Part shown: positions 58,834 through 64,000 of the stretch, piece by piece
Layout: every line of letters begins with the position of its first letter
Position numbering within the stretch: position 1 is the stretch's first letter
Assembly (NCBI GenBank): GCA_964396965.1
Contig: CAYNGD010000004.1
Coordinates: 1-64,000, forward strand
Reading direction: 5' to 3'
Length of the DNA: 64,000 bases
Source of the DNA: JABMRW01 sp964396965
GTDB lineage: Bacteria > Chloroflexota > Dehalococcoidia > Dehalococcoidales > BS750m-G39
The notes under the pieces: model-generated
The model's database searches: none
Told to the model about the DNA's origin: nothing
The model's input: the letters and a program-made list of their open reading frames with translations, nothing else
Made by a program: the position numbers and the translations under genes

Positions 58834-59460
58834 GTGATAGCCGGCGTTCTGTCTGTGGTTATTGGCTATCTGCTGGGCTCCATCCCCTTCGCCTATATTG
58901 CCGCCCGTCTGACCAAGGGGGTGGACATCAGGAAGGTGGGTGGCGGCAACGTGGGGGCGCTGAACGTGATGCGGGAGGTGGGTACCGCCGCCGGCATCAG
59001 CGTCTACCTGGCCGATGTGGCTAAGGGCTCGCTGGCGGTGCTGGTTGCCCAGTGGCTGGGTGCCCCCCTGCTCTGGGTCTTCGCCGCCGGCTTCATGGCG
59101 CTGGTGGGGCACAGCTGGCCGGTCTGGCTTAAGTTTAGGGGAGGGCAGGGACTGGCTACCGGCATGGGGGTGCTCGTCGTCCTGGCCCCTATTGAGTTTG
59201 CCATCAGCTTCGCCATAATAGTTATAATTATGTTTATCACCAGCAACGCCCGGTTTGCCTCGGCGGTGGGGCTGATCCTTCTCCCCGTGATTATCTGGCT
59301 TTTCGGCGGGGAGCTGAGCCTGATTATCTTTGCCATCATCATCCCCCTGTTCTGCGTTCTGAAGGCGCTGTCGCGGCTCAGGTCTGACCTGGCCAGCACC
59401 GGAGGCCGGCGGGGCTTTATCATCGACCGGGAGTACAAGCCCTGGCAAAAAAAGAGATAG
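58834..59460 (+). CDS. plsY: Acyl-phosphate:glycerol-3-phosphate acyltransferase
   Basis: Integral membrane enzyme of phospholipid synthesis. The 208-residue protein has five or more spans and the three PlsY motifs: YLLGSIPFAYIAARL, then GGNVGALNVMREVG, and GHSWPVWLKFRGGQGLATG. GTG start with AAGGGGGC before it. The C-terminal KR-rich end is cytoplasmic. It shows ester-type bacterial lipids. Confidence 0.94.
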   Translation: MIAGVLSVVIGYLLGSIPFAYIAARLTKGVDIRKVGGGNVGALNVMREVGTAAGISVYLADVAKGSLAVLVAQWLGAPLLWVFAAGFMALVGHSWPVWLKFRGGQGLATGMGVLVVLAPIEFAISFAIIVIIMFITSNARFASAVGLILLPVIIWLFGGELSLIIFAIIIPLFCVLKALSRLRSDLASTGGRRGFIIDREYKPWQKKR

Positions 59461-59477
59461 AATAGAGGAGGTATCCG

Positions 59478-59981
59478 ATGAGCAATACCCAGGATAATCT
59501 TAAGGAGGCTTTCGCCGGGGAGAGTCAGGCCAGCCGGCGCTACCTCTACTTCGCCGAGAAGGCGGACAGCGAGAAGCAGCCCCAGGTGGCCCGGCTTTTC
59601 CGGGCGGCATCAGAGGCGGAGACGGTCCACGCCCGCAATCACCTCAGGGCGATGGGCGGCATCGGCACCACCGGCGAAAACCTGAAGGCGGCCATCGCCG
59701 GTGAGAGCTACGAGTTCACCAAGATGTACCCCACCTTCATCGAGCAGGCCAAGTCTGAAAATAACAACAGGGCGGAGACCAGCTTCGACTACGCCAACAA
59801 GGTGGAGAAAATCCACCACCGCCTCTACCAGAAGGCGCTGGAGCTGTTCGAGGCGGGCCAGGAGGCCAAGGCCGAGCCCTACTTTGTCTGCCCGGTCTGC
59901 GGCTATACCGTGGCCGGCGAGGCCCCGGAGAAGTGCCCTATCTGCGGCACCCCCCGGAGCAAGTTCAAGAAGGTAGAATAA
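59478..59981 (+). CDS. rbr: Rubrerythrin
   Basis: Reduces hydrogen peroxide in anaerobes. The 167-residue protein has a four-helix di-iron domain (AFAGESQASRRYLYFAEKA, AETVHARNH, AIAGESYEFTKMYP, VEKIHHRLY) and a C-terminal rubredoxin domain (CPVCGYTV, CPICGTP). AGAGGAGG precedes ATG. It is 17 bases after plsY and may be co-transcribed. Confidence 0.95.
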   Translation: MSNTQDNLKEAFAGESQASRRYLYFAEKADSEKQPQVARLFRAASEAETVHARNHLRAMGGIGTTGENLKAAIAGESYEFTKMYPTFIEQAKSENNNRAETSFDYANKVEKIHHRLYQKALELFEAGQEAKAEPYFVCPVCGYTVAGEAPEKCPICGTPRSKFKKVE

Positions 59982-60060
59982 ATAGGTAAAGGGACTTAAA
60001 AGATAGCATAATTTATTTAGTTGATGCCTTGATTGGTATATGAAGAATGATTGCGTATTT

Positions 60061-60297
60061 CTATAGCAATCTTTCGAAAGTCAGTTGCCCTTTTTGTGCG
60101 GACATCTTTAGTATACTAAACTTACATTGTTGTTCGTGGTGCACATAAACTATATTTCGCTGTAGGCTGATACCTTGACGAATATGCCATTCCCTTTCGA
60201 TAGTATGACATGTAGGGAATACGCTCGTATCAAATTTCTCTATATGCTTGAGCCACTTGACAGGTGGCTCTATTTTCATTGGTGGTAGCTCATTCAT
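60061..60297 (-). CDS. Unknown protein, third gene of an AT-rich cassette
   Basis: A 78-residue protein that I do not recognise. Notable features: MNELPPMKIEPPVKWLKHIEK, then a middle with His and Arg (TIEREWHIRQGISLQRN) and a C-terminal KFSILKMSAQKGQLTFERLL. Its ATG shares one base with the stop of the preceding gene (TAATG), so it is translated with it. Base composition is clearly AT-richer than the flanks. Function unknown. Confidence 0.6.
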   Translation of the reverse strand: MNELPPMKIEPPVKWLKHIEKFDTSVFPTCHTIEREWHIRQGISLQRNIVYVHHEQQCKFSILKMSAQKGQLTFERLL

Positions 60298-60548
60298 TAT
60301 TCAATAATTTGGAAGAGGTCGATTGTGCCATCAAGTGATTTCCAAAGCACCATTTTAGCACCAAGATAATCAAACCTATAAACCCGCTCAGTCTCTAATT
60401 GAGCTGAATCTATCTCAAGTTTGTCGCCATCCACATTTATTGGGTATGTTATATCTATCAATGAGATATCCTCAACCTCCTCGGCTTCAGCCCATCGTGA
60501 CGCTCGTTGTTGTATTAATAATGTTCTTTCCAACAGTTGTGAACTCAT
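60297..60548 (-). CDS. Unknown protein, second gene of an AT-rich cassette
   Basis: An 83-residue acidic protein starting MSSQLLERTLLIQQRASRWA, then a beta-rich part (EVEDISLIDITYPINVDGDK) and a C-terminal YRFDYLGAKMVLWKS. The ATG at 60548 overlaps the stop of the first gene by ATGA and has GGGAGGCG upstream; a slightly longer frame is less likely. Not recognised. Confidence 0.62.
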   Translation of the reverse strand: MSSQLLERTLLIQQRASRWAEAEEVEDISLIDITYPINVDGDKLEIDSAQLETERVYRFDYLGAKMVLWKSLDGTIDLFQIIE

Positions 60549-61219
60549 AGAATCGCCTCCCACATTTGCTCAAATGCATCGCTATGAGATTTGCAAAGCT
60601 TAAATGCTTTTGTTAAGAAGTCATGCATTTCCTCGCTTGAATATTGTATCACTTTCTCGTCCGTTATGCCAACTATCAGAAATAAAAAAACCTTCGGTAA
60701 ATCTTCTTGCTTGAAGACGAGATAATGGTCTAGCAGTTGCTTGAGACCCATTGCACCACTCTGGTGATGCAAGGTCCAGTTGTTGACCTTAATATCCAGT
60801 ACTACGCTGGAATCAAATGTACCATTCTGAACAAATTGTCGACCGATCATTATTTCTCTATATTTCTTCTCTAACGCCGCAAAATCGTATTTAGGGGTGG
60901 GTAAGAGCCATTCCACAACAGTTCTTCTTGTTAAATTGTTAATTGGTGCTACTTCATTAATCTTGTTGAGTAGTGGTATAGTTATTTCAATAAAGTTATC
61001 AATATTACGTATTTCCTCCAGGACGACCCCAAGTGATTGGCCGTTCCATCTAACTGCTAGCTTTCTCTTCAGAGAGCGCACCAGAACTTCTTCCTCTACC
61101 TGCTGTTTGCTTTCTTCTGGTGCTTTACCCGTTATTGCCCCGCGCACTTTCTGCGAAAGTGAATATTCACGAAACTTTTCAGCAAAATCAAATCTTAGCT
61201 CGATACTAAGTGGCCGCAT
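60545..61219 (-). CDS. Unknown protein, first gene of an AT-rich cassette (weakly TIGR04255-like)
   Basis: A 224-residue soluble protein. It opens with MRPLSIELRFDFAEKFREYS and ends with a helix-rich DFLTKAFKLCKSHSDAFEQMW. The early LRF segment and the late aromatic helix bear some likeness to the sporadically distributed TIGR04255 family, but this is a weak impression. The middle contains DFAALEKKYREIMIGRQFVQ and a beta-strand pair TFDSSVVLDIKVNNW. GGGAGGGG precedes ATG. It is first in the three-gene AT-rich operon between rubrerythrin and cca. Confidence 0.65.
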   Translation of the reverse strand: MRPLSIELRFDFAEKFREYSLSQKVRGAITGKAPEESKQQVEEEVLVRSLKRKLAVRWNGQSLGVVLEEIRNIDNFIEITIPLLNKINEVAPINNLTRRTVVEWLLPTPKYDFAALEKKYREIMIGRQFVQNGTFDSSVVLDIKVNNWTLHHQSGAMGLKQLLDHYLVFKQEDLPKVFLFLIVGITDEKVIQYSSEEMHDFLTKAFKLCKSHSDAFEQMWEAIL

Positions 61220-61292
61220 TCTCTTGCCCCTCCCTACATTTTTCGGCCTGCGCAGGAAATATATTGGCGTATTCTCGTTTAATTGTCAAGCG

Positions 61293-62549
61293 TTACTTTT
61301 CTCCCAGCCATATCCTGACCAGCTCTTCCTCGTCATTGCGGGTGGCTATCCTGCCGTTGAGCTTGGCCTGGTGCAAAAACTCCAGAATCTCCTTTATCCG
61401 GGGACCGGCAGGAATGCCCATCTGAATCAGGTCGTCGCCGGTGAGCGAGACCCGGATGCCTTTCAGTCTGTTGAGGAAGAGGTGGATGGCCTGGCTGGCC
61501 ACCGCCGACTGGGTGGCCAATAAGTTGGCTTCTAAAGCGGGGGGTGAGAAATCGCGGAGGAGCTTGTAGATGGCGCCGGGCGAGACGCCGGGGGTGGAAA
61601 GCTGGCGCATCTTATTCTTTATGGTGATGGTATCCCTCAGGCTCTTGGCCGAGAGCCTGGGCAGGTTCAGGCGCGCTATCAGCTCTTCGGTTTCCTCCGT
61701 GGTGAGAGGATAGGCCAGCAGCGCCAGGTAAAGGTCAAACGGTGGGGTGTTGGGGGAGCTTAGCTGGCGGGCTTTTTCGAAATTTTCGGCTAATCCTTCG
61801 TCAGCCTTTAGCTGCGGGTGTAACGACACCAGCACCTCCAGTTCATCGGCGCGGCTGAAGACCTTCTCCGGGTATTTTTCTTTAAAGACGCACTCAATCT
61901 CGTAGCGGAGGCGGTCAGCGCTGATGGTCTCCAGCCTGGGGATGTCCCGCTGGAGCAGAACTAAAGTGTTTCGCTCCAGGTGGAAGCCTAGCCGCTGCTC
62001 GTAGCGCAGCGCCCGCCAGATGCGGGTGGCGTCGTCGGTAAAGCTTTTATCGTGCAGGATGCGGATGCGCTCACCCTGCAGGTCATCGCGCCCGCCGTGG
62101 GGGTCAACCAGCTGGCCGTAGTCGCCGGGGTTGAGGCGGATGGCCATTGCGTTGATGGTGAAGTCGCGGCGGGAGAGGTCTTCTGCGATGGAGCTGGGGG
62201 TCACCGTGGGCAGAGCACCGGGTTTCTCATAGGTTTCGCTGCGGGCGGTGGCCAGGTCAATATTCCAGCCCTGCCACAGCAGCCTGGCGGTGTTGAAGCG
62301 GGGGTGGGTGGTGATTTTACCCTTGTTTATTGTTTTTAGCTGCTGGGCCAGCTCGATGGCGCTGCCCTCCACCACCAGGTCGAGGTCGAGGTTGGCCTGT
62401 CCCAGCAGCAGGTCGCGAATAACCCCGCCCACCAGGTAGAGCTTCTCCCCCCGGCTGTTGGCCATCTCCCCGGCCACCCACATCAGGTTGACCAGTTCCG
62501 GGGGCAGCTGCTTTTCGATTAATCTGCCGAAGTTAACACGCCTGGGCAT
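61293..62549 (-). CDS. cca: CCA-adding tRNA nucleotidyltransferase / poly(A) polymerase family
   Basis: Class II nucleotidyltransferase that adds or repairs the CCA end of tRNA. The 418-residue protein has YLVGGVIRDLLLG, DLDLVVEG (metal-binding DxD), RRDFTINAMAI, DPHGGRDDL, and RIWRALRYEQRLGF (ERhxxExxx-type region), followed by a helical C-terminal half. TATAAT ends ten bases before the ATG, so the leader is very short. It is divergent from the SDR gene. Confidence 0.9.
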   Translation of the reverse strand: MPRRVNFGRLIEKQLPPELVNLMWVAGEMANSRGEKLYLVGGVIRDLLLGQANLDLDLVVEGSAIELAQQLKTINKGKITTHPRFNTARLLWQGWNIDLATARSETYEKPGALPTVTPSSIAEDLSRRDFTINAMAIRLNPGDYGQLVDPHGGRDDLQGERIRILHDKSFTDDATRIWRALRYEQRLGFHLERNTLVLLQRDIPRLETISADRLRYEIECVFKEKYPEKVFSRADELEVLVSLHPQLKADEGLAENFEKARQLSSPNTPPFDLYLALLAYPLTTEETEELIARLNLPRLSAKSLRDTITIKNKMRQLSTPGVSPGAIYKLLRDFSPPALEANLLATQSAVASQAIHLFLNRLKGIRVSLTGDDLIQMGIPAGPRIKEILEFLHQAKLNGRIATRNDEEELVRIWLGEK

Positions 62550-62558
62550 CTTTCAAAA

Positions 62559-62589
62559 ATTATAACACAGTTTCAACTTATGCTATAAT
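62559..62589. promoter_or_regulatory. Divergent promoters of cca and the SDR gene
   Basis: Minus strand: TATAAT at 62559-62564, ten bases from the cca ATG. Plus strand: extended -10 TGC-TATAAT at 62581-62589, 13 bases from the SDR ATG. The -35 region of one overlaps the -10 of the other. Confidence 0.6.
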
Positions 62590-62601
62590 GGCTGGCAAAT
62601 A

Positions 62602-63612
62602 ATGATTGTCGTCACCGGTGCCGCCGGACACGTTGGGGCTAACCTGGTGCCGGCCCTGCTGGCCCAGGGCCGTCCTGTCCGCGTTCTGGCCCATAAAGAC
62701 CGCAGGGCCTTCGAGGGGCTGGGGGTCGAGGTCGTCCCGGGCGACATCCGCGACCTTGATTCTCTAGTAGAGGCCTTTACAGATGCCGAGGTGGTCTATC
62801 ACCTGGCGGCCTATATCTCCCTGTCGCGGGACGAGTGGCCCTTGCTGGAGGCGGTCAATGTTATCGGCACCCGCAATGTGGTCGAGGCCTGCCTGCGTTG
62901 CGGAGTGCGCCGCCTGGTCCACTTCAGCACCATCCATACCATGGCCCAGCCGACCGCCGATGTGTCAGTCGATGAGTCAAACTCCTTGGTCGAGTCCCGG
63001 CGCTACCCGCCCTACGACCGCTCCAAGGCGGCGGCGGAGAGGGAGGTGCGCCGGGGGATAGAGGAGGGGCTGGAGGCGGTTATCGTCAGCCCTACGGCGA
63101 TTTTTGGCCCCAACGACTACAAGCCTTCCCACTTCGGCGAGGCCCTGCTCAGGTTGGCCAATGGCCGGCTGCCTTCACTGGTCAGCGGCGGCTTTGACTG
63201 GGTGGACGCCCGCGACGTCGTCCGAGGGGCGATGCGGGCCGAAGAAATAGCCCCGCCCGGGGCCAGGTATATCCTTTCCGGGCACTGGGTCTCGATGACG
63301 GAGGTGGCCAGAATGGTTGAGCAGCTGACCGGAGTGCCCGCCCCCGGTTTTGTCTGCCCGATGTGGCTGGCCCGCGTCGGCGCCCCGTTTGTCTCCTCCT
63401 TTGACCGCCTCTCCGGCCGGCGGCCCCTCTACACCAGCGTCTCCCTCCAGGCGCTGCGCGACAACCGCAAGATAAGCCACCAGAAAGCTACCGAGGAGCT
63501 CGGCTACCAGCCCCGCCCGTTTAAGGAGACGCTTATCGATACCCTGCGCTGGTTCGAGGAGAACGGCCAGCTTAACTGTCACCTGAAGCTGCCGTCAACG
63601 GGGCCGTCTTGA
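62602..63612 (+). CDS. NAD(P)-dependent extended SDR (3beta-hydroxysteroid dehydrogenase / sugar epimerase-like)
   Basis: A 336-residue extended short-chain dehydrogenase. Nucleotide loop VVTGAAGHVGANLVPALL, LAAYISLSRDEWP, LVHFSTIH (catalytic Ser/Thr) and YDRSK (Tyr-x3-Lys), then SPTAIFGPND. It resembles dihydroflavonol reductase / HpnA / 3beta-HSD type enzymes. The next gene overlaps it by four bases and looks like a steroid 5-alpha-reductase, so the pair may act on one terpenoid or steroid-like substrate; this is inference. No Shine-Dalgarno; near-leaderless start. Confidence 0.82.
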   Translation: MIVVTGAAGHVGANLVPALLAQGRPVRVLAHKDRRAFEGLGVEVVPGDIRDLDSLVEAFTDAEVVYHLAAYISLSRDEWPLLEAVNVIGTRNVVEACLRCGVRRLVHFSTIHTMAQPTADVSVDESNSLVESRRYPPYDRSKAAAEREVRRGIEEGLEAVIVSPTAIFGPNDYKPSHFGEALLRLANGRLPSLVSGGFDWVDARDVVRGAMRAEEIAPPGARYILSGHWVSMTEVARMVEQLTGVPAPGFVCPMWLARVGAPFVSSFDRLSGRRPLYTSVSLQALRDNRKISHQKATEELGYQPRPFKETLIDTLRWFEENGQLNCHLKLPSTGPS

Positions 63613-64000
63613 GCGAGCCGGCCTTTTTTCGGGTCCTTATCGCCGGCTGGTTTGCCCTGGCGGTAGTCGTCTTTTTAGCGCTGCTTTTCTTCGCCGCCCC
63701 CTACGGCCGCTATGTCCGCCGCGGCTGGGGCCTGGCACTAAACAACCGGCTGGGCTGGGTCATCATGGAGGCGGCGGCGCCGCTGGCCTTGGCCGTTTGC
63801 TTTGTTTTAGGCAGCAACCCCAACACCGTAACCACCCTGGTCTTTCTGGGGCTGTGGCAGGCACACTATATACACCGGGCTTTCATCTATCCCTTCAGCC
63901 TGCGCATTCGCCGCCGGGGGATGCCGCTGGTCATCGTCAGCTTTGGTTTCCTCTTCAACACGGTCAACGGTTACCTCAACGGCCGCTACCTTTTCAGCTT
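63609..64000 (+). CDS. 3-oxo-5-alpha-steroid 4-dehydrogenase-like membrane protein (partial, cut by window end)
   Basis: Starts at TTG overlapping the SDR stop (TTGA) and runs open to the window end (130 codons). Translation gives a membrane protein: hydrophobic helix near residues 8-28, then FFAAPYGRYVRRGWG, NNRLGWVIMEAAAPLAL, GLWQAHYIHRAFIYPF and FLFNTVNGYLNGRYLF. These match the N-terminal two thirds of the steroid 5-alpha-reductase family (APYGRY, HYxHRxFIYP, NGYLxGRY). The family reduces a double bond with NADPH in sterols or polyprenols. The 3' end is not available. Confidence 0.78.
   Translation, partial: MSEPAFFRVLIAGWFALAVVVFLALLFFAAPYGRYVRRGWGLALNNRLGWVIMEAAAPLALAVCFVLGSNPNTVTTLVFLGLWQAHYIHRAFIYPFSLRIRRRGMPLVIVSFGFLFNTVNGYLNGRYLFS

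Noticed and set aside
60000..61292. Prophage or transposon around the AT-rich cassette
   Set aside because: No integrase, transposase, tRNA or flanking direct repeats are visible; only composition and lack of homology mark it out.

Overview
The window reads as one contiguous piece of a GC-rich, free-living anaerobic bacterium, most likely a Chloroflexota member (Dehalococcoidia-like). That placement is inferred from gene content and was not computed. Evidence for an anaerobic life style: a tungsten-type aldehyde:ferredoxin oxidoreductase, a cytosolic Mo/W-bis-MGD oxidoreductase, rubrerythrin, and the BamA/Had pair of the benzoyl-CoA ring-cleavage route. There are no rRNAs, tRNAs, CRISPR arrays, phage genes or transposases. 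One RNA gene, the long bacterial SRP RNA, is present with its own promoter.

Layout. 0-3.4 kb: permease and lipoprotein genes of a branched-chain-amino-acid-type ABC importer, closed by a 15-bp palindrome. 3.6-6.7 kb: aldehyde oxidoreductase and a sugar-nucleotide transferase. 6.8-29.6 kb: a very large glycogen/trehalose block. It holds trehalose-6-P synthase, a GT4/5 glucosyltransferase and its small winged-helix partner, then a 19-kb co-directional run of glgP, malQ, glgB, a GH57 enzyme, glgE, a degenerate receiver, treS-maltokinase, a polX relic and a HAD-OtsB-GH65 fusion. 29.6-32.1 kb: a DUF5752 protein and a NarL/LuxR-type two-component set. 32.2-36.3 kb: an unknown protein, GuaB3 and the molybdoenzyme. 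36.4-50.2 kb: housekeeping genes (rsmI, metG, tatD, polyprenyl synthase, ABC-2 exporter, moaE, ftsH, nfo-like, rsfS, ndk, pgmB-like, thioesterase, tsaB, tsaE, thiL). 50.5-54.3 kb: a Cys-repeat protein, a second two-component pair and a phosphoesterase. 54.5-59.98 kb: had, bamA, ffs, rsmA, ispE, plsY, rubrerythrin. 60.0-61.2 kb: an AT-rich three-gene cassette of unknown function. 61.3-64 kb: cca, then an SDR and a steroid-5-alpha-reductase-like gene cut by the window end.

How the parts fit. The carbohydrate block can interconvert glycogen, maltose-1-P, maltose and trehalose. GlgE elongates with maltose-1-P made by the maltokinase half of the TreS fusion; GlgB branches; GlgP and MalQ degrade. 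OtsA makes trehalose-6-P, and the only OtsB domain with an intact nucleophile sits in the 1308-residue fusion, because the OtsB domain fused to OtsA has Gly where the nucleophilic Asp should be. A scrap of treY before glgE suggests that TreY/TreZ was once part of the set.

The least expected signals are non-coding. (1) A family of about 135-150 bp intergenic elements (45.8, 46.9 and 50.3 kb, plus a half copy at 46.8 kb) has GC-rich inverted ends and two internal hairpins whose stems covary. (2) A 44-nt AT-rich element is shared (38/44) between the glgP promoter region and the promoter of the histidine kinase gene at 31.4 kb, tying the two-component system to the glycogen block. (3) A recurrent promoter design puts a -10 box 5-10 nt before ATG, implying many leaderless mRNAs.
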